From Polymyxa betae (taxonomy: Eukaryota; Endomyxa; Phytomyxea; Plasmodiophorida; Plasmodiophoridae): a stretch of DNA of 51,348 nt. The stretch spans positions 1 to 51,348 of the forward strand of contig RBZT01000997.1 in NCBI GenBank assembly GCA_003693705.1, in the 5' to 3' direction. Positions within the stretch are counted from its first letter, which is position 1; every line of letters begins with the position of its first letter. Below are positions 37,988 to 47,539 of this stretch, piece by piece. The notes under the pieces are model-generated. The model made no database searches and had not been told where the DNA came from. It was given only the letters and a program-made list of their open reading frames with translations. The position numbers were made by a program, and so were the translations under genes.

Positions 37988-39825
37988 CGTTCTTTATCGG
38001 TTCCAGCTATTACTATCGACCTAGCACCCTAAATTTAATGTATATGCTTCAATAAAAAGCATAATTGTAAAGATAACTGCTTTGGGGATGTCTGGTCGAA
38101 GTTGAGTCTGTGAGACATTTTTATGTTGGAAGAATAAAGGTACTCTTGACAAATTTGCAGCGCCGCATGGAATGATCAGTTCTATCGAAGGGGCTCTGAA
38201 CGTCTAATTGGTAATCGAATTTTCGACGAAATCATTGTTGCAAGCTGGGCAGAAGCGATGAAATTAATGCTCAATGACCGGCCATCTATGCCGATTGTAC
38301 GCGTCAATCAATAATTAGCAGGCTACAAGTGAATCTCGACTGGCACTTTAAATGAAGACGAAGTTACTGCGTTTATATAAAGAGAGCTCAGGTCAGAGGG
38401 AAAGATAAAGCCAAAACGTGAACAGGCCAAAAAACAAATTGTTGCCATTTCAATCCAGTGCAGGGATTGGACATTTATCAGGTGAAGCAGTTAACTAACG
38501 AAGTTACTCAGAGCTTTCTTAGAAACCTGTACAACAGCCAAGCGAAAAGATGATATTAATACATCATTATGAATTTCAACCACATCAAGATTGGTAAGGT
38601 GCTGGGTTAGAAGAGCTTATTAAACTACGTAGTGTTTGCCTGCAAATCCTAGGAAGCTAAGCTCATCAGTTAGTTCATTTGAAAAATACGGCAACCGAGA
38701 AACAACTTTGAATATACCATACCGGTACCTTATTGAACACTGATTAGCCGCAAATGGCCCTTGAATATACTCTTTCAATTTCACAGCCTGCAGTTGTGTT
38801 GGCCAATAAGACGTGAAAGGTTGTAAGCCTCCGAATTATCCTAGTACGAAAGCCATGGACGTTCGGGTCTGTGCCCAGCACTAAAGTAAATGTGCCGTCC
38901 ACCTTGTCGAAAGGCACGACGACTAGTACAATCCAATCCAATCATCCTAATAAGACGTCAGTGGAATCTGAAACCTTTGTGTAATCTAGGGGGAAACCAA
39001 TCTAAACCTCCCGGAATTTCGAGATCGTGCGATTTTTTTTAAGTGCAAACAGGCAAAAATCAATCTTCATGCAGTACTAATTTGATCATATACACAAATT
39101 AACTTCATCGAGATGGCCCAATCCGCTTAGTTGGGCTAACTGGGCATACCTATGTCATATTTTATGAAGCCTGGGTTAGACCCAGACAGTACAGCTGTCA
39201 CCTTCAAAATAACGAACTGTCACAAATTTGTAACGTGAGCAAGCGCCAAAGCCAGTGAAACCAACGTTCTTAGATTTGAATTCAGTATTAGATTCCCGTG
39301 TTTGTTATGATAAAAGAATGCTTCCTTATAGTTCGGTATTCTTCCTGGAAGCTCCGTTGAAGTGCCAGTCGACAGGGAAGTTCAAGTTTTAATGCACAAG
39401 TAAAGACGCAATACATACTGCTAGGCATTTCTATGTCAAAATTGGATGGGATTCGAATTGTTGCTCGAAGGTCAACAAGCGGTCGCTATGTCCGAGACGC
39501 ACAACGACAAGATCTAGATTAGTACCTTGATATCTTCATGTGCTCTTACTCCCTGTTTCAGACCGGTCGAAGCTCTAAAAAGAGGGCGACCCCACTGCCC
39601 CCAAGCCATACCTGCACTGTATTCAATGTCGATTGTATCGTTACCATGGTCAGCAATGATTGCAGAACCCCTTTTGCCAGTGATACGTATCAAGGTACAG
39701 ATGAACCACGTCATCTATTGTTGCTTTTAAAATCTCAGACTGGACATTTATCGAACGTCACTTCATTCCCCATTGAAATCGGCATTGTTTCATTGAGGTC
39801 ACCTTGGGTGCAACCCTCCATCCTG
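37988..39825. other. Gene-poor stretch between the two secreted paralogues
   Basis: About 1.8 kb with an AATAAA at 38052 (likely poly(A) signal of the preceding gene) and no supportable gene. Short open frames such as minus 38744-38941 and minus 39514-39714 have protein-like composition in places but no start, splice support or family match. Confidence 0.4.
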
Positions 39826-40948
39826 ATGTCGAACATGCTCTTCGTCGTCGGAATCGCGACGCTTACATTCTTCACCTTAAGCCAAGGAGATGATTGCTGC
39901 GGGCCGCCTGATAAATGTCATAAAGATGTCAGTAATGACGATCATATTCATTCATCAGGATTTTGATTTGGCACAGCTTGATTGCAATCCATATATTAAT
40001 AATTCATGTACTTCAATCGCGTGTCAACAAAGCGAATCACCTAAAGAAAGCGAGTCGCTTAGAAAAAAGCCACCAAAGGGTTATTATAAACAGGTGACAG
40101 TCAAGTACTATAAAAGGCCAAACGGATGCGATAAAAACCAAAATTCATGTTCATTGTCATCACCTCAATTTTCTTCATTATGTACATTGTCATCACCTCA
40201 ATTTTCTTCAGTATCTACAAACGAGGAAGCGAACCGTCGGAGGAAGCATCATCTCAAACAAAAACATCGCAGGCACTCTTCTTCATCATCGTTCTCATCT
40301 TCATCAACATCTTCTACAAATGATAGAGGTAAACATCGAGACAAGCGTCATCTCATCAGGCAGAAATGCCATAACTCTCCATCGCCTTCGTCGTCATCGA
40401 TTTCATCATCGTCATTATCTTCAATGAACAAACCAAGACCCCGACATCGTCGTCATCACATCAGACATAGACGTCGCGGATCTCATTCCTCTTCGTCGTT
40501 AGAATACAGCGACGAAGATCGACGATATGAAGGGCACTGGTACCCCATAGAGCACAGACACCGTTATGCAAAACCATCGTTATCTTCATTTTCGAGTAAA
40601 CAGGAGCAATGTCGACAGCAACCTGACAAGAAGCATAAGCTTCATCAGAAATCGTGCTCTTTATCCTCTTCCAAAGATAAAAGACATACAAACAAGCAAA
40701 AGAAGACGCAGTACACGTATGGAAAACAACAGAAGAAAAAATTGGCATCGAGCTCTCATGTACAAACGCCATATCATTGCAATGCTGATGACAAGAAACT
40801 TGACAAGAGCAAAACCTACCATACGTGTTTTGAAAGAAATGCGATTAAAAAGAAGTCGAAATGCAAGCAAAGCAAGAAGTCGAGATGCAAGCCGAAGTAC
40901 AAGCCGCCAATGAATAACGATCCACCATATATCCGACACCGGCAGTAG
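39826..40948 (+). CDS. Secreted Ser/His/Arg-rich protein, paralogue of the gene at 36024
   Basis: Two exons (39826-39927, 39977-40948) give 357 residues. A signal peptide (MSNMLFVVGIATLTFFTLSQG) leads into CCGPPDKCHKD; the intron follows this Lys-Asp in phase 0, and the next exon starts LDCNPYINN. After a short link comes GYYKQVTVKYYKR, nearly the same as in the larger paralogue, then Ser runs alternating with HRRH-type basic clusters and a Lys-rich end. The 17-residue repeats are missing. The shared signal peptide, module, intron position and the YKQVxVKYY motif make common origin clear. The reading frame is open further upstream, but the signal peptide fixes the start. Function unknown; secreted, strongly basic. 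Confidence 0.7.
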
Positions 40949-41396
40949 TGTCCCAGCGCCGGCTTTAGCATCAAATTAATCATAAATTAGAGAATTATTG
41001 ATGGCGCTTTATTCCTATATTCTCAAAATACTTGGAAGTCGGAAATCACACAAGAAGGATTTCATAGGCGCTATAGGTAGTTAAGGACTTTAGGTTAGCT
41101 CTTCATTGATATCATTTAAAAATGGCACGCAGAGAATAGAGATTGCTTTTGGCATAGGTTTTAGTTATTGTGGCACATCATCGGCACTGTAGTCATGGAA
41201 AATGGCATATGCATCAGATTAGGCAAACGACCAAACAGTAGCTATTGTGTTGGAAAGAAGAGTTGGTCCATCGGTCAGCGTCAAGCGAATGTTCTTCATG
41301 ATTGCAATTTCTGGTGGTGAAATGACACCGACCATGAAAATCGCAGTGCGCCGAGCAGCGGTGGGCTGCGCCCGCATACAAAAAAGGCGTGCGACA
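40949..41396. other. Non-coding, flank of the inverted-repeat element
   Basis: No gene seen. A short motif (TTGGAAGTCGGAAA near 41030, and TTGGAAGTCAGAAA near 41507) recurs 475 bp apart. Confidence 0.35.
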
Positions 41397-41822
41397 AAAC
41401 AGAGCGTATCACGGTCCGCGCTGCAAGCTGCGCCCTTCCATGTACCGGTAACATTACACATTTACACTCTCTGAGTTCTACAGAGTTTCGTCGGCACTTC
41501 GAAATATTTGGAAGTCAGAAACTCAATCCATTGTAAAAAAAATGCCGCAGTTTTGGATTTTGTATTCTATAGGTCCACATACACCCTTAAAACCCCTAAC
41601 GAAACCCCCTAAAAACGCCCCTAATAAAGCCCCTATAAAAAGCCCCTAAAAAAACCCTAAAAAATACCAGCCACTTGGGCAGTTCGGCGATTATGAGTTT
41701 AGCTAGACACCTGGAGGATTCGCAGCCTTTACACTGACCCTAAGAACTTAGAGAGAGTATATCAGTAGTGTTACATGGGAGGGCGCAGCCTGCGGCGCGG
41801 ACCGTGGTACGCTCTGTTTAGT
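41397..41822. mobile_element. Inverted-repeat element, possibly a small non-autonomous transposon
   Basis: The sequence around 41397-41446 (ACAGAGCGTATCACGGTCCG and on to CTTCCATGTA) reappears as its reverse complement at about 41773-41822 with about five mismatches. Weaker inverted similarity continues inward for another 35-40 bp (AACTCAGAGAG against AACTTAGAGAG). The arms are GC-rich compared with their surroundings. The loop holds the C-rich tract at 41582-41668. No coding capacity. Target-site duplications were not identified, so transposon status is inference. Confidence 0.5.
41582..41668 (-). repeat. Degenerate CCCCTAAA-type tract, G-quadruplex-prone on the minus strand
   Basis: The plus strand reads as a series of C runs, each followed by TAA and A-rich spacers (CCCTTAAAA, CCCCTAAC, CCCCCTAAAA, CCCCTAAT, CCCCTATAAAA, CCCCTAAAA, CCCTAAAA). 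The minus strand therefore has seven or more runs of 3-5 G within 87 nt, with loops of about 7-10 nt. It resembles telomere repeat but is irregular. Confidence 0.7.
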
Positions 41823-42899
41823 CGATCGCCGATTTATCAGATATTGGCCCTATATATAGATAGACGCCTGTTGGATTGGGCGGGGTGCCAGGTGCCTACT
41901 CTACTGTATCTTGTCCGTTAGGGCCGTACGCTATGTAATTACAGTAGACATAAACGGGTGAAAAAATTAAATAACCGCTTCGAAATGGGAATTAAAAGCA
42001 CTGAAAGATATTACGGCTAGACGCCTGAATTCTATCAACCATGAGCTTAGGACACAGCGCCGCCGGTTGACCAATCAACGAACCAGAAAAATCCAATCCA
42101 ATCCGATCTCCGGCACGGATCTGTGGTGCGAGAATTTTGATTTTTTTTTAATTTTGTCTGTAGTCGGATTCCATTCGACGAGATCTATTGAAATATAGAG
42201 CCATAATGGGAAGTCATAAGATACATGGAAATTCTATAGGTTTCAAAGATTCTGTATTGGCGAATTTTTGTAGGTTCAAAAGATATTCGGTTCGGTAGCC
42301 ACTTCAACAGCAATTATTGACATAACATGCATACAGCTTCATCTGAGTTTGACAATAGAACTGTGGATGATCGAAAGAAACCATACTGGAAGATCGAAGT
42401 CATATCGGCTGTCAGGCCATTGACCAAGTGCAGCTGCCGAGTTTGCGAACAAGTATTGGTTTTGTTGCATACAAGACTGCACAAAGGGGGTGTCCAACAA
42501 TGCAAATGAACATTACTTAAGGTCATGGCCTAGCCACCATTGTGTTCAGACAGCACAACAGCGCCTGTGTTTCTGACAGATCCTGAGGGAATGTTGTAAT
42601 CGTGTCTATATTTGGCGGTAAAGATGCCATCCATCAAGACGGCTGGTGTAATCAAGGGCGAGGGTCTTCATCCACATCTTTACTCGGCTTTAAAGCCATC
42701 ATTAGATCAGTAGGCGTGGCCTATCATATCGTGCATAACTGATAATTACCTTTTTTCATTCTAAAAGATTTCTTCGAAAGCTTGCTAACTTCAAACTGCA
42801 TCGTCTGAAAATCCCACGACGAACGCCTCCCTTTCTATATCCTTGCACAGCTGATACAATGTTTTTAATAACTTCGAAAACCGCTGGACACATTGGGAT
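41823..42899. other. Gene-poor stretch
   Basis: No supportable gene. On the minus strand near 42560-42680 a short protein-like stretch (MDGIFTAKYRHDYNIPSGS) hints at a decayed gene. Homopolymer T/A patches are present around 42130. Confidence 0.35.
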
Positions 42900-42939
42900 C
42901 ATAATTCCATCTTTATTTATTGATGGCAAAGACATCTTT

Positions 42940-43340
42940 ATTCACGAAATGGGCGTTGTACTTTGTTCGTTCAATACTGTCCACATTGCAGTTGGATTTC
43001 ACTAGAAAATGGCCTGATATAGAAATTGCACGGCTATGTTTGACTCCTCGCCTAACCGAAGGCGAAGAAGCCGCTGCAGACAATGGTTATCAAGATGGCA
43101 CGTTTATCTCCTATTGTTTTAGAGGGACCCAAACAATGAAGCAGAAAGAAAATTGAATCGCCAATTGAAGGCTAGACGCGAATCAGTTAACAAGCGATTT
43201 GAACACACTTTCAGAAATGGGTAACACGTCATTTCCGTCGAAGTCGCGTGCACAGCATGATACCTTGTTCACAGCAGTAGCGATGATAATGCAACTGACA
43301 TTGCACTATGAGCGTCTTCGGGAAGTCGAGTCACGTCTTA
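42940..43340 (+). pseudogene. Decayed DDE transposase of the Harbinger / DDE_Tnp_4 type
   Basis: In one frame LTEGEEAAADNGYQDGTFI carries the second catalytic Asp in the usual A-D-x-G-Y motif; in a shifted frame NEAERKLNRQLKARRESVNK resembles the third-acid region R-A-R-H-E-T-x-N-x-R-x-K; in a third, RAQHDTLFTAVAMIMQLTL resembles the C-terminal K-H-x-x-C-F-x-A-V-A-V-I-T-Q-L motif. All three occur in the right order within 400 bp but in different frames, so this is a dead copy. Family assignment is from motif order only. Confidence 0.55.
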
Positions 43341-43590
43341 CATCATTGGCAGTTTATTGGAAAAAAAGGGGGTTCTAGAAATCTTTGATTAAAACATGTG
43401 AGCTTGATAAATGCGTCTGGTTGGTTAGTTTCAGATTTTCTGCGCCAAAAGTTAATATACGGCAGCTCCGTGATCAACTGACAGGCTGGTCAGAGTCCCA
43501 GCATTACAGAATTGCCAATCGAAATAGTTTGACAACATCATCAATCACTCGTCTCAGTCTTTTGTCTGTATTACCAACATTCACCGAAAT

Positions 43591-44241
43591 ATGATAACTA
43601 TTTCGTTATTGGCAATGGCCCTTGTCGGAATCACTGAAGGAGGCTGGTCCTGTAAGATGGTTGGGCATTGTGCTGATGAATAAAGACTTGATTCTCTAAG
43701 ACGTATTTTTAGCTGGAACGCTCTTCTGTACAAGAACCGATTAGGCGCTCTCTGATTTCGGCCAACAAGCTTACAAAGGTTGACAAAGATTTTGAAGTTG
43801 ATCCTGTAAAACTCAATAATGACCTGTATCAACATCTTCGGTTTGAGAAATTAGGTGCTGACCAGCAAGTAAGTGTAGTTAATCTAATTCATTATCGTGC
43901 TAAATTAGATGTTTCATAGAGCGATAACGAGATTGAGAGTGTATTGTCTGCTTCGGAAACCGTAACTCAAATGAACCGTGTCTGTTTCTCGCCTAAATCA
44001 GTTCATTCAGGTTCATATGGATCATCCGGAGGCGTATGTCTCCAAAGATCAATATAAAGATATCATCAAAAAGGCTAAACGTCCTAACATTCTCAGTCGA
44101 ATATTTAAGGGTTCGAGGCAGGCTCCGACATCAATACCTTATACCAAATCAGAAGGTGTTCCGTTGCCCGGCTATAAACCTTTAGCCCCTGCCTCGCCGC
44201 AAGAAGAGCCCCCCTATAATCTCAAGGCTAAGACTGTTTAG
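43591..44241 (+). CDS. Small secreted protein, effector-like
   Basis: Four exons (43591-43659, 43713-43868, 43920-43961, 44002-44241), all in phase 0, give 168 residues. The N-terminus MITISLLAMALVGITEG is a signal peptide, after which the mature protein is charged and helical (RRSLISANKLTKVDKDFEVD, HMDHPEAYVSKDQYKDIIKK) with a Pro-rich end. Only one Cys follows the signal peptide. Introns are 40-53 nt. The signal peptide resembles that of the gene at 34840, and both sit in the same accessory region. No domain recognised. Confidence 0.55.
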
Positions 44242-44552
44242 ACTCAAGCGAGTAAAGCATGACATACACACACGCATACACGAGAGTATCAATACAATAC
44301 ATAGAATGATGCGTTCGTCTGCAACAGATGTCTCAATACAAGCTGAAAGCCTGCGCATGTACACGAGTGGTGAGACATGTGACGCCTCTATCAGCTGACT
44401 CATGTATCGTTATCACTGATCCCTGTATATCATTGATTACATTGGCGTTTGTAGTTTCTGGTGAGGGTTAAGGTTCCAAATAAACTCCGAACATCCCCTC
44501 CTTCATGCTTGCATTGATTTCATCACCTGAATCTCAACATCGCTCTGTCAAT

Positions 44553-45285
44553 ATGACCATGATAATGTTCTTTCTAGCAATAGAGGGGTTTGTTTCGCCT
44601 CAAGCCTCGACCACGGTTACTCTGATTGCCTGATTCCTGTGCCATCAGTGCTGGTTTGTTTTAGCGCTTTGACCACATATACTTGTAGTATGTATGCAAA
44701 CTTGACATTGCATTATCCGATTGCTGCTGTCCGTTGAGCGTGAACAGTCTACCAGAGTCGTCAGTTCGATAATTGCCTTCGGCATCGGTTATGCTGACAT
44801 GTTTATAGAATGAGTGTAAGCCTTATATAGCATTGTGTAGAACCACTCAGCAATGTGGGAAATGTGGCAAAGATGTCAGTCCATTTATCTGTAGTCCTCA
44901 AAGAGCTGACTTACTCTTAGGATGAGTTGCCAACTTCACATTCTATCAGTTAGCCAAGCCTAAGCAGTGCAGCACAAGTGACAGACTTAATAACTGTTTT
45001 CGCATTCTATATGCTGACATCTCTATAGTATGAATGCAAGTCTTGCAATCCATCGCATTGCCCTCCTGATCGCTACATCGAAGATGTAAGTTTTAATTTT
45101 TGTTAGCATCATCCTGTAAACCGACCTCTTTTTAGCTTGATTGCAAACTTTTCGATCCATCGCGTGGCCAGTTTGATAGCGAAACTGGTAAATTGCATTC
45201 TCATCAGCGCAACTGCAGACCTAGCAATACATGCACTTCCAGGCCAAGGAATCTTTCTGCACTGAGGAAGAGCGCATATCAGTGA
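44553..45285 (+). CDS. Candidate Cys-rich secreted protein sharing the Lys-Asp/intron module
   Basis: A possible signal peptide (MTMIMFFLAIEGFVS) is followed by several short Cys-rich open stretches: VCKLDIALSDCCCPL, NECKPYIALCRTTQQCGKCG ending in KD, YECKSCNPSHCPPDRYIED and, after an intron, LDCKLFDPSRGQF with a stop at 45283-45285. Intron donors (GTCAGT, GTAAGT) directly follow Lys-Asp or Glu-Asp in phase 0, and the next exon begins Leu-Asp-Cys, as in the genes at 36024 and 39826. I could not join the middle exons in one frame, so it may be partly decayed. Confidence 0.4.
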
Positions 45286-45433
45286 AAAAATCATGCTTGG
45301 TCGATTCGGTCGTTTACTATAACGAATCATGATAGCATTTATTGCCAACAGTACAGCTGTTTTATCGAATCTAACAAAACGAAATGTGACAGAAATTACT
45401 CATCACTAATGAACAGTTGTCTATACCATATAG

Positions 45434-46356
45434 TTATAACGCAGCAACTACACGTAATGAAGCATCCAGACGAATAACTTCTCCATTCAGATACTCATTT
45501 TCAATGATCGCGATACAGAGGTTCCCGAATTCTTCTGGTTTACCTAGCCGTTTGGGGAATGGGATTTGCTTAGCGACGAGTTCCTTTAGAGCAGACGGAA
45601 TTTCTGCTATCATCGGGGTCTGAAATGCTCCAGGGGCGATCGCAATGACTCTGATGCCAACTGAAGCCAATTCACGAGCTAAAGGAAGCACCATTCCAGC
45701 AACAGCTGCTTTTGATGCTGAATAGCTTGCTTGACCAACCTGACCGTCAAATGCAGCAACAGATGATACATTGATTATAACACCTCGTTCACCACATGAT
45801 GTCACTGCATTCCCTTTGGCGATTCTGGCGCATACGAGCCGAAGTACATTGAAAGTGCCGATTAGGTTGATGTCCACGATTTTGGAAAAGTCTTCGAGCG
45901 GAAGTATTCTTCGGGAAGAAAGAATCTATTGTAGAATCCATTGGTGAATTCCTTTTTGTTTTGCTTTGGAGCTGACCTTTTTAGGCATTGAAATCCCAGC
46001 ACAGTTAATCAGACAATGAATAGCACCAAACCTGGAAATCCCCTTGTCCAGAGCGTCGTCGACAGACGCTGTAAACCATTAGTTGCAACGACCGCGATGC
46101 ATTTTTAGTATTCGACCTGAATCGACAACGTTGGCTCGCGCGAAGATGAACTGTTAGCCAAGTTCTGATTGCAGCTGATCTATAAGATTGCAGTTTACGT
46201 CAATACCCTTCAATGCTCATTAAAATTTGGAAACTGCTCGATCCAAAGAAAGATTACGATGACGTTGCCGCCCGCTTTGACGACAGAAACGCAAGCGGCG
46301 CGGCCGAGGCCAGACGACTCCCCGGTCACAACAACGGTATGGCCCTTGATCTTCAT
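45434..46356 (-). CDS. HSD17B10: HSD17B10-like short-chain dehydrogenase with an abnormal 5' part
   Basis: Traceable exons: 46258-46356, 46117-46150, 45977-46068, 45434-45925, about 238 residues (human HSD17B10: 261). Present are the cofactor motif TGESSGLG, NCAGI, the catalytic NVSSVAAF ... Y-x-x-x-K in GQASYSASKAAV, and family-typical IAPGAFQTPM and FLNGEVIRLD-like end (YLNGEVIRLD). The enzyme is a mitochondrial NAD-dependent 3-hydroxyacyl-CoA / hydroxysteroid dehydrogenase (also an RNase P subunit in animals). Between exon 1 and exon 2 the family has about 22 more residues; the matching DNA reads QLQSELG, then TAA, then QFIFARANV. Joining exon 1 in frame requires skipping that piece via an AG just after the TAA. 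Either a shortened gene, a pseudogene or a sequence error. Confidence 0.75.
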
Positions 46357-46604
46357 TGCATATGAATAATGAGATTATAGCTCTATGTATACCGTATGTA
46401 TTTAGATCAAAACCCCAATACATAAATCATAAATGCACTCCCAGCTTCAATGTTTACTTATATGTTACCGCTTTGTTTACTGTATCACAAAGAGATGTTT
46501 ACCTTGAGTTCCTTTGTAGGAAAAATTGAATGATTAGGCGTGGGACTTAGATACTGAGTTGCCAATATGTTTCAATGATCGGGCTCGATTTCCTGTTATC
46601 TGGA

Positions 46605-46990
46605 TTAGGACGGCGTGCCAAAACGGATTTCTGAAATTTCTGGGAAAATACCACAAGGTGAAATCACCTCTACCGGTAGTGACTGTATGACCATATCACA
46701 GCTATTTGGTATGCACATACGATGAAACGAATGTGTTTGCAATCTGCATCTGGTTATGTAAGCCTAAAAATCATAAACAATCGTTAGAAGGCTCATCACA
46801 TGTATGAAGCGTTAATAGACTCTACACAGAAAAAGGCTTTCACATTATCTGCAATTGACAGCATGCCACAATGCTGATCAAATACTGACATTGAGGTTAC
46901 AGCTCGAAGGTATTCGATAACTGATCGAATGTCAGATATGGAATTGACCAAGTCCAAGTCAAATGCGATTTCTGTGAAGACAGACAAATT
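46605..46990 (-). CDS. Unresolved small gene (two internal/terminal exons)
   Basis: Exons 46826-46990 and 46605-46763 join in phase 0 across an intron with a TTCTAAC branch-like motif and a GTAGAG donor, giving about 107 residues (SISDIRSVIEYLRAVTSMSV, then CDMVIQSLPVEVISPCG). The start is not found in this piece; a tiny first exon at about 47117 (ATG) is possible. The opening pattern faintly recalls a PCNA-like clamp (Rad1), too weak to claim. Confidence 0.4.
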
Positions 46991-47539
46991 CTTAGGCAAA
47001 TGTGATTAAACTATTTGAGGCATAATCAACAAACGCTATCATTAAATACAAGATTCCGATCTGCAGCCCTAACTATTTGCTTATCTTTATTATGGTGTAG
47101 ACACCGATAATATACATTTCTGTTAGCCGTATTGTATCATAGTCTTCTAAGTTCTACTCTCAGCATAAATCTATTTGTCATGGCGTCGCTGGTCACTTGG
47201 TCAGGCTACCAAATAAATAAACTTATACTGTACAAATAATAATATTCCAACTCCGCCACGGGGAATAACAGGAGATATTCTTGAAATTGCGCACAAATTT
47301 TCAACTTAACGTAAAATAGATGCAGTGAACTGTACAAAGGGGTTTTTTTTCTCCAACCTTCTAATTTCCATCGGAACCAATGTCTATCATCGGATTGAGT
47401 CATGGTTTGAAGCAGTTAGTTCCGACGGCTGTCATGGTTGGTTGGAGAACCTGTGAGCCAGAAGTTCAATCTAGAGATCTATACAAATAAGTTTGAGGCT
47501 GGGCTGTGGTCCAATCTTTAACCACCACCACCACCAGCA
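46991..47539. other. Intergenic region before the disordered-protein gene
   Basis: No clear gene. A CACCACCACCACCA microsatellite lies at 47523-47536, just upstream of the start codon at 47540. Confidence 0.45.

Noticed and set aside
38744..38941. Minus-strand frame with protein-like composition
   Set aside because: No family match, no splice partners, isolated in a gene-poor stretch.
46796..46999. Weak resemblance of the minus-strand exon to the Rad1/PCNA-like clamp
   Set aside because: Only a general helix-strand pattern; no diagnostic motif, so no name was given.
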